This document shows, piece after piece, positions 12,541 through 24,146 of a DNA stretch of 64,000 nt (positions within the stretch are counted from its first letter, which is position 1; each line of letters starts with the position of its first letter). The DNA is from Paracentrotus lividus. Taxonomy: Eukaryota > Echinodermata > Echinoidea > Camarodonta > Echinidae. Below the pieces are notes generated by a model. It searched no databases. It saw only the letters and a list, made by a program, of their open reading frames with translations, and was not told the origin of the DNA. The DNA lies in the NCBI GenBank assembly GCA_940671915.1, contig CALNVZ010003426.1, positions 11,340,342 to 11,404,341 on the forward strand. Direction: 5' to 3'. The position numbers and the translations under genes are program-made.

Positions 12541-13262
12541 AGGAGCTTCATAGATGACCTCTGTATCGCCTCGCATGCAGTGTGACTCATTCGAGGAAAT
12601 TGAAGCTACACTTTTATCTGCTCTGGATGGTCTCGTCCCATACTACGGATCCAACCACCTTCGTGCAAATCCCTCCAAGACGCAGATCAGCGCTTTCCAT
12701 CTTAAAAATAGAGAGGCCAACCGTCAACTAAATGTCAAGTGGTATGGTATATAGCACATTTTCAACCCAGTCTACCTTGGGGTCACTCTAGATCGCTCCC
12801 TCACCTACAAGAATCACATCTTGAAAACAAAGAAGGAGGTCAGTGCCAGGAACAGCATCCTGAAGAAGCTATCTAACTCGAAATGGGGCACCGATGTAAG
12901 TACCATCCGCACAACAGCCCTTGCCCTCTGCTACTCAGCTGCAGAATATGCATGTCCTATATGGGGCAGGTCAGCCCATGCTTCGAAGATTGACCCATCT
13001 CTCATCAGCGCGTGTAGGGCCGTAACAGGCTGCCTTAAACCAACCAAGGTAGACGACCTCTACATCCTGAGTGGCATCGCCCCTCCTCACATCAGGAGGT
13101 CTACACTCTCTCAAAAGTAGAAACTTAACCAAGAAAATGATCCACTCAATCCTCTCTTCAATGCCTTGCCAACAACAAAGCGTTTGAGATCCAGGTACAG
13201 TTTTCTTCACACTACCGTGTCCCTCAACCAGAGCCCCCACAACTGTAGGTTAGACCTATAAC
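12541..13262 (+). mobile_element. Jockey-type LINE, C-terminal RT fragment
   Basis: The fragment begins at the RT palm motif (FIDDLCIAS, equivalent to the YADD box) near 12545. It continues through the thumb and connection region: LRANPSKTQISAFHL, VYLGVTLDRSLTYKNHI, CYSAAEYACPIWGR and SGIAPPHIRR. This order is typical of Jockey-group non-LTR polymerases. Reading runs in the plus direction but needs frame changes near 12585 and has a stop near 12752. The endonuclease, the upstream RT and the 3' tail are absent. The right side stops abruptly at the palindromic MITE at 13263. It is a dead 5'-truncated insertion or a transduced piece. Confidence 0.8.
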
Positions 13263-13770
13263 GCATTCTTCAATGAGCAATGCCCACTTTCGTGAAGGAC
13301 ACAAAAAACAGCCTGCACAGGAATTCGCTATTCATTAATCACCTTTGTATGCCACGCCTGGAGGGAATCAAAGAATAATGGAATGAGTCAGCTAACAGAG
13401 TAAAAGATATACCGAAAGTCAGAAATAAACAATCAAAATTATACACAATTTTTTTTCTTCACCATTTTGCTTTGAATTCAGTGCATTTTGTCTTTTGTCT
13501 TTATTGGCTGAATTATTCCATTATTGCTTGAATTCCTCTTGGGGTGCCTTACAAAGGTGATAAATGAATACCGAATTCCTGCGCAGGCTAATTTTTGTGT
13601 CCTACACAAAAGTGGGTATTGTTCACAGAAGAATGGGTTATTTTCGGAATTTTTTGTGTCATAATGATAGTTGAGGTTTTGAGCATTATTCCAAACTTTT
13701 TCCAAAGAACCATATATTTGTTTATTTGGTAGCCATTTCAAAAGTGTATAGTTCTTTTTAAGACGTACTG
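13263..13770. mobile_element. Palindromic Tc1/mariner-type MITE (family C), left arm truncated
   Basis: The left arm (13263-13400) is the reverse complement of 13495-13635; both contain GAATTCCTG.GCAGGCT, ACAAAGGTGAT and AAGTGGG.ATTG. The right arm continues to the terminus AAGACGTACTG followed by TA at 13771. The outer left arm and its terminus are missing where the Jockey fragment abuts. A second, one-armed copy lies at 51056-51301. Confidence 0.75.
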
Positions 13771-13801
13771 TATATACATGCATATATATATACACTGTAT
13801 A

Positions 13802-14801
13802 CACTGTGTTCCATAAAAAAGAGGTAACCGAAGTTCAAAGGTCAGTTATTTCAAAAGTGTATGGTTTATTCTTGTGATTTGCTTACTAAAATACTAAGTA
13901 ACTATTCAGCTTTAATTTGAGACATTGATTACGTCCATATTGCAAAGGGTCACAGAGTTGGGGTCCTTTGAAGGTGAAAGGTACAAAACCACTTTTTCCA
14001 AGTTTTTCGTTTGTAGGGTAAGAAACCAACTTTTTGTTAGTTTTTGGTTTCATCGTTTTTGGTTTTTTGTGTCACAAAAAGTTTCAATGAACTGCAATCT
14101 CATTTGCCAGAGGACCTATCTCATTGGCAATGAGATGAGTTTGCAATTATGAGTCTTGAGTCGTGGAGACGTCATGGTGAAGTCTCCTGAGATTTCAGGG
14201 CGTCGTGGAAAATCGAACAAAAGCAAAAAAAAAAAAAAAAAAATGTCAAACGTGTTCAATTTCTTTTAATCGCTAGAAAGTTCTAGCAAGTTCCGACAAC
14301 GTCTCTGCGACGTCGTAGATACTTAGGGGACGTCGCGGCAATCCCACAGAGACGTCACAGAGACTGGCTCGCGTCTGAAAAGATTGAACACATTTGTTTG
14401 GTTTTCTCTCAACTTCCTGGAGACTCAGGAGACGTCCCAGCGACCTCTGCGAGACTCCATGGACTCATAATCGAGAAGGCATCTCATTAGAAGTGAGAAA
14501 TCCACCTAGTAAAGAAGATGACATTTTATTGAATCTTGCTGAAAAAGACCCATAGACACCAACTACTTTAAGAAGGTTTGTTTCAAACCCTACAAACCAA
14601 AATCTTGCAAAGTGGATTTTGTAGCTATCACATTCAAAGGACCCTAACTCTGTGACCCATGACAGTTTGGACGTAAGCAATGTCTCAAATGAAAGCTGAT
14701 TGGTGACTCAGTTATTTAGTAAACAAATCACAAGAATAAACTATGTATATTTTAAATAACTGAACTTTGAACTTCCTTTACCATTTTTTAGGAACACACT
14801 G
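13802..14801. mobile_element. Palindromic MITE A, complete, about 1.0 kb
   Basis: The ends CACTGTGTTCC and GGAACACACTG are inverted repeats, and TA flanks both. Long arms mirror each other for about 350 bp, e.g. GGGTCACAGAGTT at 13947 and AACTCTGTGACCC at 14646. The centre (14160-14460) is rich in GAGACGTC, GACGTCGC and CTCCTGAG words. No transposase. Terminus and TA target suggest Tc1/mariner mobilisation. Confidence 0.85.
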
Positions 14802-14811
14802 TATATATATA

Positions 14812-15874
14812 CAGTGTGTTCCTAAAAAAAGGTAATCGAAGTTCAAAGGTCAGTCATTTAAAAAATATATGGTTTATTTTTATGATTTGTTTACTAAAAT
14901 ACTAAGTAACTCATCAGCTTCAATTTGAAACATTGCTTACCTCCAAACCTTAATGGGTCACAGAGTTAGGGTCCTTTGAAGGTAATAGGTACAAAATCCA
15001 TTTTTTCCAAGTTTTTCGTGTGTAAGGTATGAAACCAACTTTTTATGAATTGTTGGTTTCATTGTTTTGGGGTGTTTTGTCACACAAAATTTCAATGAAA
15101 TGCAAATTCCTTTGTCAAAGGACCTATCTCAATGGCAATGAGAGGGGTTTGCAATTATGAGTCTCTTGAGTCGTGGAGACGTCTTGGTGACGTCTCCTGA
15201 GATTTCAGGGCGTCGAGGGAAAATGGAACGAGGGTCAAACAAGTTCAATCTTTTAGTAGACTTCTTTAAGACGCCAGCAAGTAAAAATTATTAGCCAGTT
15301 CGATTTCTTTTAATCGTTAGCAAGTTCCGACAACGTTCCTGCGACGTCGTGGATACTTAAGGGACGTCGCGGCAACCCCGCAAAGACGTCACAGAGACTT
15401 GCTCGCGTATTAAAGAAGTCTACTAAAAGATTGGACATGTTTGACATTTGTTTGATTTTTCTCGCGACTTCTTGCAGAATCAAAAGACGTCGCGGCGACC
15501 TCCCCGAGACTCCAGAGACTCATGCATAATCGAGAACCCATTTCATTGCCAGTGAGATAGGTCCTGTGACAAATGAGATTGCATTTCATTGAAATTTTGT
15601 GTGACAAAACCCCCAAAAACTGTGAAACTAAAATTTTATAAAAAGTTGGTTTCATACCCTAAAAACGAAAAACTTGGAAAAAATGGGTTTTATACCTACC
15701 ACCTTCAAAGGACCCTAACTCTGTGACCCATTACAGTTAGGACGTAAGCAATGTCTCAAATTAAAGCTGATGAGTTACTTAGTATTTTAGTAAACACATC
15801 ACAAACATAAACCATATACTTTTGAAATTACTGACCTTTGAACTTCGATTACCTTTTTTTTTAGGAACACACTG
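14812..15874. mobile_element. Palindromic MITE B, complete, about 1.06 kb
   Basis: Same family as MITE A and only ten bases of TATA sequence away from it. The ends CAGTGTGTTCCTAAAAAAA and its inverted copy at 15855-15874 are well preserved. The arms mirror each other and the centre again carries GACGTC-rich words (15180-15500). It is non-coding; short open frames such as 15410-15655 are by-products. Confidence 0.88.
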
Positions 15875-15954
15875 TATATATTCACTCAATTAGCACTGGT
15901 ATTGCAACATAGCTAAAATGCGTGCACTTTTTTCATATTTACAAGTCTTTTATA

Positions 15955-18630
15955 TATTGTCATATTTCATTCGTGGCCAGAGATTTTCCGATTTTTTTGT
16001 TTATTTATTCTGAATTAGGAGACTTGTCCCTTTCCATTCCTGAGATCAGTTAATATTCAGACAGGGGTACTTTTTTAAACAAAGGGGCGACAGATGAACA
16101 AAGGCCCCTAAAAATGAAATTTTAAGAGGTGGGGATTATCAGTGAATAAAATAATTAAGGAGGTTTAAAATTTCTCCGCAAACTGTTTAAATGTTTCCAT
16201 TATCCTTGTGGCAAATTAAAAATAGTTATAGGGAACAATCACAAAGGCTAATGAAAGAAACAACACGCACAGACATATCAATTCTACTCTATGTAAAATG
16301 TAAAGTTAACGTATACCAATGTGCGGCATTATATCGTAATTAAACAAGGCGCGTCCATTATCTAAGAGGCCAGACGCAACGAAGCGACGTTGGAAATACG
16401 ACTGACAAGCGTAGAAATCTATACAGCTGGCTGCAATAATAAATTAGCTCACAAAAACTCGCTTAAGAAGACTTCCCTGCAGCTGGAATGGTATTATCCG
16501 TTCGGTTCAGCAATCTACTCGTACATGGAGATGAAAGAAATTAATGAACTTTTATCATGTTGTTAGTTAATAGATTCTCCAGACCAGATGGAGGAAATAC
16601 ACATTTGGGCAAGCTTATAACATTATTGTGATGAAGTTGTAATCAGAATCTTTATTTCACATAGATTGATGTTCCAAACGATTATTGATATAAGTAGTGA
16701 TCTTGTCACCTCTTGCGAAGACGCCGTCCACATGCGATATGCATGTGATATGCGGGAATATCGACTCATCGAGTAAAGATTCTATTGTGATAATGTTCAA
16801 AGTGACAGGACTTTTTCTTAACCAATCGAAATGAATTTACCATCTCTGGAAAGGTGAGAATTCAAGCTTTTAAAAACGGCTTGATCATTAAGCTGTAATA
16901 TAATTATGCGTTATCCAGGAAGATAATTATGTGGCGTATGAGCTATATTGAGAGCAAAATTGGCCATATTGTACAGGAATTCGATCTGATTAGGATTTCG
17001 AATTGACACAAGTGACAGGACTTTTTTCCCCCTTTGCAGTAAGTTATTCCTATTTTTAAAAAAAAAGACTCTTAGCGTACTTATTCAAGTTGATCATTTC
17101 TTTGAAAAGGTAGTTGCTCGCCATAATCAAGAAAACAAAGTGAAAAAACTGTGCAAAATACAAAATGTCTATGGCAGCGTTTGATTTGCGTAGAGTGATA
17201 GCGCCCTCTTCTTCTTAAGTTTACAACTAGAATTGATATGAGACAAAATTGTGTTACACCGTTGCTAAGGAGGATGCGTGGCAAAATCAGAGGTTATGAA
17301 TATCCAGCAAAATATAATAGAAGTGTGAAAATTTTGCTTTCTATTGTAAACGACATTATACAGTGTGTCCCACAAAAAATGCTAATGGTACTTTAGATGG
17401 GTATAATATTAGAATTACAAAATTATATTATTCATATCTTCACACCCGTAAACTACAATTCGTTTTCCACAACCTGATGAAATTTTATGTGATATAGTCC
17501 AAGAATCACAAAGATATGAGCATTTTGTCATTACACATCAGGAAACTTCTCCATCCAAGTTTGTATTGAGTAGTACCGGATTTGTCGAATAAAACAAACT
17601 CAAGTTTGATCATTAATACTTTGAAAAATATTTCAGTAGTAATTATGAAATTTAAATCACTGTAAAGTGCAACTCATTACCATTTTAATGATACCTCTCT
17701 CAGCTCGCCAATATCATGTATCACGGAACCCCATTGTTTTAAATATGTCTTGCAAAATTGTGAGTGGTTCACTTTCACGCTCAATGATGATCAAAGTTGG
17801 GTTTCCTTTGAGGCTTCTTTGAATAACGCGTCACAGGGATCCGAAAGTGAACACTCTCAAATTTGCATTACTTTTTCTGAACAATGGGATTCAGCGATGC
17901 GTTATATTGGTTAGCTGAGAGACATATCATTAGAATGGTAATGAGTTGCACTTTACATTGATATAAATTTCATAATCACTACTGAAATATTTTTCAAATT
18001 ATTAATGATCAAACCTGGGTTTCTTTTATTCGATATACCCGGTACTACTTAATACAAACTTGGATGGAGAGGTTTCCTGATGTGTGATGAAAAAATGCTT
18101 ATATCTTTGTGATTATTGGACCATATTACATAAAATTTCATCCAGTTGCAGAAGATGAATGGTAGTTTACGGGTGTAGAGATATAATTAATATAATATTG
18201 TAATTTTAATATTATACCCTCTAAAGTGCCATTAGCATTTTTTGTGGGACACACTGTGTTTACTACAAGAATTCAACAGTAATTTGGGAATTCGGTGGAA
18301 TAAACTTGCATTAAATCGTTTCTGTACTAAGGGACTAAAATTTTCCTTGGCAACGATAGAAATAATTTTATATTTTCCGGGTGTTCCTCCTTTTGTGCTA
18401 CCTTTTCGGTCATTTTTAATTTGCCACAAGCATAATGAAAACATGTTAACAGTTTTCGGAGAAATATGACTCCTCCTTAATAATTTTATTCACTAATAAT
18501 CCCCATCTCTTAAAATTTCATTTTTAGGGTTCTTTGTTCATTTGTCGCCCCTTTGTTTAAAATAGTACCCCAGTCGTAGTATTTACTGATCTCAGGAATG
18601 AAAAGGGACAAATCTGCAGAATAGTATATT
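15955..18630 (+). mobile_element. Element Q, copy 2, with inverted ends and a nested MITE
   Basis: The body 16270-17290 aligns with 3660-5215. The left terminal region (about 16000-16235) is the reverse complement of 18395-18630; shared words include CATTCCTGAGATCAGT, AACAAAGGGGCGAC, AAAAATGAAATTTTAA and CTTGTGGCAAATTAAAAA. That gives roughly 230-bp terminal inverted repeats, typical of a DNA transposon. The MITE at 17361-18256 is inserted near the 3' end. After it, 18280-18360 carries the 3' blocks seen at 8700 and 39180. No transposase was recognised, so it is probably non-autonomous. Confidence 0.65.
17361..18256. mobile_element. Palindromic MITE D, about 0.9 kb
   Basis: The ends CAGTGTGTCCCACAAAAAAT and its inverted copy enclose two long mirror arms, e.g. 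GTAAACTAC near 17448 against GTAGTTTAC near 18162, and CATTACCATT near 17677 against AATGGTAATGAG near 17935. TA lies on the left side; the right flank is TG, probably mutated. Non-coding. It sits inside element Q copy 2. Confidence 0.85.
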
Positions 18631-19325
18631 TGATTGTTAAAACATTGTTGAAATTTATTTTTTAATGAATTAATTATGCTAATTTATGCATGAAATCATA
18701 CTTTTTGATCTTATTCACTAAATATAGCTCCTAGAATGCTAACATTTGGTTCGAATGTTCTTTATAGCATTCCTATCAATTGTATTATAGAAAAAATCCG
18801 GCATCCAAATTAATTTCTGATGTATTTTATTGTTTTTGAATTTTTTTTTGTTTTTTGTTTTAATTTTTAATTTTTATTGTTTTTTTGATGGAAATTGTCG
18901 GCGACATTATTTTGGTCATAAATATCTGCAAATTAAATGATTTTTTATAGATAGAAGCGAAATTAATCACTCATTTATGAATTTTAGCTGAAAACACAAT
19001 TTGCATTGACTTTTACATGAAATCACATTTTGGAGCAATTTTGGGTCTGACGCACGGATACAAAATTATGTGTAACTCACGAACCGGGTGCCCGGGCGTC
19101 GTAAATTTGAGCTTAAAAGATGTGCGAAACTTTAAAGAATAAGTTCATAAAAAACTGCGGCCACATCCTTTCGCGTTAAAAATTTATCGCGAAAAATGTC
19201 GAGAGGGCCTTTTAGGCCCCCTCAGTCCAATTAGGGTTACGACAGACTGGCCCAGGTTGGCTCTTGTGTTAGGGAGTTGTGTTGGGTCTGAGTCGTTTTT
19301 GGGGTGGTCTTGCCTGCGCCTATGA
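18631..19325. other. No recognised feature
   Basis: AT-rich unique-looking sequence with a short GGCCTTTTAGGCC palindrome near 19206. No gene seen. Confidence 0.45.
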
Positions 19326-19743
19326 TGGTATCTCACTTCGCGGAAACTACTTTGAAACGGATTTGGGACTACTTTGAGACGGTTTGAAACAGTTTTTAGA
19401 CTGTTTTAAAACTTGTGGAGACGTCTCCCGAGTCCCCGCAACCTTTCATGAGTTTCAGGAATCTCGAAACCGTCTCAAAATGGTCCCACATCCGTTTCCG
19501 CAACGGGAAAAAAGTATGGGGGACATCTCCGCGACGGAATAAAAAGTATTGTCTCTACGACTGAAAAAAAACTTTTCTGAAACGGATTTCGGACTACTTT
19601 GAGAAGGTTTTGAAATACCCGAAACACATGAAACGTCGCGGGGACTTAGGAGACGTTTCGGAGACGTCCACGCGACAAGTTTCAAAATCGTTTCAAAGTA
19701 GTCCCAAATACATTTGGAAGTTCCGCGAAGTGAGATACCACCA
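19326..19743. mobile_element. MITE family G, copy 1
   Basis: The left end TGGTATCTCACTTCGCGG and right end CGAAGTGAGATACCACCA are inverted repeats. The interior has repeated ACTTTGAGACGGTTT and GAGACGT words in inverted arrangement. ATGA flanks both sides at 19322 and 19743, a possible target duplication. Further copies are at 49605-49781 and 54491-54751. Confidence 0.8.
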
Positions 19744-20414
19744 TGAGAGATGATATCAGACCTTTTGTTCTGAAATTCTTTGTTGGTGATAACTTTTCAT
19801 CCAAACAGAGATTGCAGATCCCACTTTTTTGCTCAGATTTAGGTTTAATGTATTAGTATATAAATGTATGCGCACTTAACAAAATAGACAAATGAAAATA
19901 CCCAATCATGCCTGGCAGTAGCATTCCCTTAAACTTCTTTGACGTCATCAACCGCGCCATTAAAATAGGGGTAACTTTTCGAGTATTTGGGAGGGATGGC
20001 CTGGTTGATGTTCGATCATCTTTTTATGAATACTGTTATGAAAATTTAATTTATTTTGGGGGTATTTATGTTATACGCCTACTTAGCTTTCAATCGATGT
20101 AAGGTTGTATTTACTCCGTCAACGGTCTTTAAATACACATCTGGTTTCTTTTACGTCTAATAATGAGTGAGCTTAAACATTACCAAATCTAGCGGAAAGT
20201 GCTAAAATTCATGACAATATCGTGGGAACTTATAATGTTGTTGAACATATCTAATTTAAAATTTGCCAAAGAAACTGATATTAAAAAAAAATGCAAGTGA
20301 CATAATTTCTTTCCGATATGATATTTGTTTAGTGTCGACACATTGAACATCAGCAGATCAGAATATTTTAGAATGCTAAGTTATTGGTTGCCATGATTTT
20401 GTATCCCTACAGAA
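19744..20414. other. No recognised feature
   Basis: Non-coding AT-rich sequence. An open frame of 64 codons at 19908-20102 has no recognisable product. Confidence 0.45.
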
Positions 20415-20881
20415 CTGGGCCCGTATTCCATAAATAATGCACTTTGTCTTAAGTCTACGTATTTTTCTAAGATTTTGTCCAGGAAAAAAATTGTCTTAGC
20501 CTTTATTTCATACACGTTAACCACTTTGTCTGAGCTCAGAAAGCATTAAGCAAAAGTGTGAATTTTATTGATGTTGTCATGTTTAATTTGTGGTCTCAAA
20601 ATGAGCTTGCCATATAATCAACATCCAAGTTAAGCCACTGGTAGTAGGCTTAAAGTTAGGATAAGATTTTTGTTTTCTTATGTGCGTATTTGTAGGCGCA
20701 ACTCCATGTAAGACTTTTGACTTCGCCCAAATTTAAGAATTATTATTGTATGCTTAATTATAAAAAATAGGCTAAGATAAAATTCTTAAATTAAACGAAA
20801 ATTTAAATTTAGCAAAAAGATTTTTTTTTTAAATGCTTAAGTTTCATGCTTAAGTCAAGCATTTATGGAATACGGGCCCAG
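20415..20881. mobile_element. MITE family F, copy 1
   Basis: CTGGGCCCGTATTCCATAAA at the left is inverted as TTTATGGAATACGGGCCCAG at the right. Internal CTTAAG and GACTTAAG motifs also mirror. Relatives with shorter TGGCCCGTATT termini are at 33303-33608 and 47204-47517. Confidence 0.8.
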
Positions 20882-21271
20882 ATGTTCGAATATGCTATGC
20901 TTGGGTTTCCTATAAACATCCTTCCTAACACATCCCTGCCCAGAATCATAATATTTTAATTTTCCCAGTCATTTTGAAATTTCGGACGCATGTTACGTCA
21001 TTTAGTATATTTTTTTTTAATGAATAATTCCTATTTTAACATTTATCATGTATCTTATTTTATCATTTAATATTTAGCATTGATACTTTATTATCTATTT
21101 CTCATTATTTATTATTCATTAGCTATTATCTTAACGATTATGTAGAGGTTATGCTAGATTAACTTAGATTTCTGAATTGAAAACGGTTATCAAGCATACA
21201 TGATGTGTTATATTATATGCATACTGTTGTCGTTCTTCCTGCAATCACATGGACACCATTTGGAAAGTGTA
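20882..21271. other. No recognised feature
   Basis: AT-rich sequence with ATTTATTATT-type low complexity near 21030-21130. No gene seen. Confidence 0.45.
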
Positions 21272-22379
21272 TTAACTCTTTGCCTGCCAAATTCGACTAT
21301 AGTCACAATTGTACTTATTAACTATAGGGGAGACCGGGTATCATGGGTATGGACGTTACAAAATTCACATTTTGGGCCAGATAATTCTAATGAAAGTACT
21401 CACACACTCCATTTTGGGTCTGTAGTTAGCCTATTATGTTGGCTAAAACCTGAGGCACATAAAACCTGAAAACATGTAAACACTAATTAACTACAGCTTA
21501 ATTAATGAAGACATTTTTTTGTAACAACCTACCCCGTATACGGGGTAAGTTGTTACACCATACGGGGTAGATTGTTACAGTATGTAAACATACGGGGTAA
21601 GTTGACAATGTGTAGATCTCTTATACCATACTTTTGTTTCAACTTTTCAGTTTCTTGGTATCGTTAACAGTAGATCAAGTAGAGCTCTAGAATAGACTAA
21701 AAGTAATAATAGAAATATCAAAATATTAACACCAGAAAATTGAAACAAAATTACTTTACGTGTGTAATGTAATTGGGGTAAGTTGTTACATCGACATGGG
21801 GTTGGATGTTGTAACAACCTACCCCATGGGTGATTTTACACATAAAATCAACTGTAGCAAAGCCATTAGGCAGAATTACAGGGCATGGCTCAGGGGTATA
21901 TTAGTGACATACATGTACTATATTCACAATACCTAACTATCATCATAGTTGTAAGAACTATTACAAATTTTAATTTTTGTCAAAAATTCACTTGGAACTG
22001 TAAAAAATGGTTTTTGTTGATTTACTTTTTAATAAAACAACGGAGAAACCTCACGACCGGCAGTTCATCACAGCTATGTGTAGGCTGTATATAGATGCCA
22101 GTTAGCACGAACTCTCTTGTTCCAACTTAGCACACTGAGAACTGTAACAACTGACCCGTGTAACTTCCATACCCGGTCTCCCCTACAATCGTAATAATTC
22201 CTTTTCTCTGTAATGGCTGGGCGAAAAGATCTGAAAATCACTGATAATGCTAATGCCGGGTCTGAGGTTTAATTTCTCCTAGTTCATACTAAGCAAATAT
22301 TGTTATACTATTTGTAATAAATTAAAGTGATAAGTCTTCTTTTTTATGCTTAAAATCAATGTGGTGGGCAAAGAGTTAA
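21272..22379. mobile_element. piggyBac-like non-autonomous element, interrupted
   Basis: TTAACTCTTTGCCTGCCA at the left faces TGGTGGGCAAAGAGTTAA at the right. TTAA target sites and a YTTTGCCTGCCA-type terminus are the hallmark of piggyBac-superfamily elements. Without the nested insertion only about 250 bp remain, so it is a MITE with no transposase. The nested element occupies 21325-22185. Confidence 0.65.
21325..22185. mobile_element. TAGGGGAGACCGGG element (family P), small copy
   Basis: The termini TAGGGGAGACCGGGTAT and inverted ATACCCGGTCTCCCCTA enclose a non-coding interior. The interior has repeated ACGGGGTAAGTTGTTAC-like words on both strands (21535-21610 and 21775-21830). TA at both ends may be the target duplication. 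It lies wholly inside the piggyBac-like MITE, so it is the younger of the two. Superfamily not assigned. Confidence 0.7.
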
Positions 22380-22689
22380 TGATATTTCTACCAATGTGAA
22401 TGTGGACTATATCTTGACATGGACCCTGGCTTATTAGAAGGTGTACAGTGTCCCCAAAAATTATTTGTACACTTTGAAAAAATGGAATTTAAATAAATCG
22501 ATGTTGGTTTGAAATTTTAATTACTATTTATATCAAATGGTAGGTAATGTTACTATCACCTAAACACTAAATCTCAAATGTTCCGTCAGTCTCAGAAGAT
22601 GTAGGCCGCCATTTGCAATTTTTATGGCCCAAAAATTATTTGTACACTTCAGAACATGGGTTTTTAAAGGAGTGTTTAAATTTTTTTTT

Positions 22690-23480
22690 TTTGGGGGGGG
22701 CCTTCTTTGGCTTCCAGGGCAGTCATCAACCTCCTTGGCATACTGTTGACCAATTTAGCACTCATTTCACGGCCAATACCATTCCAAGTTTGCTGGAGCG
22801 TGTCCTGGAGCTGCTGGATGTTGGATGGTCAGTCCAGAGGGCGCTGTCGCATCAGATCACCTCTCATATGCTAAATGGGGATTAAATCTGGGCTGTGAGG
22901 TGCCCTTTCCTGCACCGTAACATGTTTCTGTTGCAATATTACTTTAATATGGTTTCCTGTGTACATGGGGTCATTGTTATGTTGGACCGTAAATTAACGA
23001 CCATTCAGATTTGAAGCAGATGGGGGCATCTGAGCCATTCTGAGGGGCAAGGATATCCTCATGGCTTCAGCATTTATGATGCCATGTTATAAAATTTATC
23101 TCCTCAACTCTACTGGCTGCAATACAACTCCAAATCATGAAACATCATCCAATGTGCCTCACTGTTGGCTCCAAGCATGACTGACTGAAAGCTTCCTACA
23201 AGACACACATTTCCCGTGCATCATATCCAATCCCTTTTGCACCAATTGGGTCTTAGGACAGAGTGCTAGAACTCCGCAGGCTTATTCACATGTTGTTTTG
23301 CAAAAGCATGAAGCTTCTTTGTTACTGTCCCTTACATTTGGCTTCTTTCTTTCCAATTATTCCACTTATAGTCATGTAGCCATTTAGCCTGTTGCAGACA
23401 CTTTTGAGGGCAACCAGTCATTCCTCAGCCTCTGTGGCCTTGGATGCAATTTTCTTTGGTCGCAAATTGCAATATTTAAT
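22690..23480 (-). pseudogene. Tc1 transposase remnant, minus strand
   Basis: Reading on the minus strand from about 23470, traces appear in the order expected of a Tc1 DDE transposase. An N-terminal NLRPKKIASK-like piece is followed by a FAKQHVNKPAEF-like block near 23290 and a FMIWSCIAAS-like block (equivalent to GSVMVWG) near 23140. Next come FTVQHNNDPMYTGNH near 22990 (the second catalytic box, with Asp replaced by Asn in the usual QHDNDPKHT) and SPDLIPI near 22885. The C-terminal tail lies in the left inverted arm. Stops and frame changes interrupt it. It once cut and pasted the parent element by recognising the terminal repeats. Confidence 0.8.
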
Positions 23481-23559
23481 GGCTTACTGTCTGTTTATCA
23501 ATATCATCATAAAAAATTATGTCCATGGGACTATTTATGCCTCTTAGAGGCTCCCACTT

Positions 23560-23891
23560 GCGTAAAGGCTTATTGGTCTTCAAGTTGTGTTCCAACATGA
23601 CAGGGACCCCAAGCATGCAGCGAAGCATATTAAAGCATTATTTTAGCAGAAACTTTTTAAGAAGCTAGAAAAGGCACCTCAGATCCCAGATTTAATCCCC
23701 ATTTAGCATATGAGAGGTAATCTGAAGCGACAGCGCCCTCAAGACTCACCATCAAACCTCCAGCAGCTCCAGGACACGCTCCAGCGAACTTGGAATGGTA
23801 TTGGCGGTGAAATGAGTGCTAAATTGGTCAACAGTATGCCAAGGAGGTTGATAACTGCCCTGGAAGCCGAAGAAGACGCCCAAAAATTTTA
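23560..23891 (+). pseudogene. Second Tc1 transposase C-terminal piece, plus strand
   Basis: Plus-strand reading gives VFQHDRDPKHAAKHIKA (second Asp box) near 23590, then IPDLIPI, a NLQQLQDTLQRTWNGIG block and AKLVNSMPRRL. It ends in a stop at 23890. Only the C-terminal half is present and it points towards the minus-strand copy's own C terminus. It mirrors 22690-22905 as the right inverted arm, but extends further inward with its own diverged DxxPKH box. Confidence 0.8.
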
Positions 23892-24146
23892 AACACTCCT
23901 TTAAAAACCCATCTTCTGACATGTCTGAAGTGTACAAATAATTTTTGGGCCATGAAAATTGCAAATGGTGGCCTTGAACTTCCGAGACTGACGGAACATT
24001 TGAGATTTAGGGTTCAGGTGATGAAGACATCACCTACCATCTGATATAAATAAAAATTGAAATTTCAAACCAACATCGATTTGATTCATTTAATTTTTTC
24101 AAAGTATACAAATAATTTTTGGGGACACTGTACATCGTACTATGAA

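Larger units (their letters stand above)
22446..24130. mobile_element. Tc1-type transposon with about 460-bp inverted arms
   Basis: The ends CAGTGTCCCCAAAAATTATT and its inverted copy are flanked by TA on both sides (22444-22445 and 24131-24132). The inverted arms extend inward to about 22905 and 23672 and include coding sequence. The interior contains remains of a Tc1 transposase on the minus strand and a second C-terminal piece on the plus strand, described separately. A one-armed relative lies at 40480-40760. The element is dead. Confidence 0.88.
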
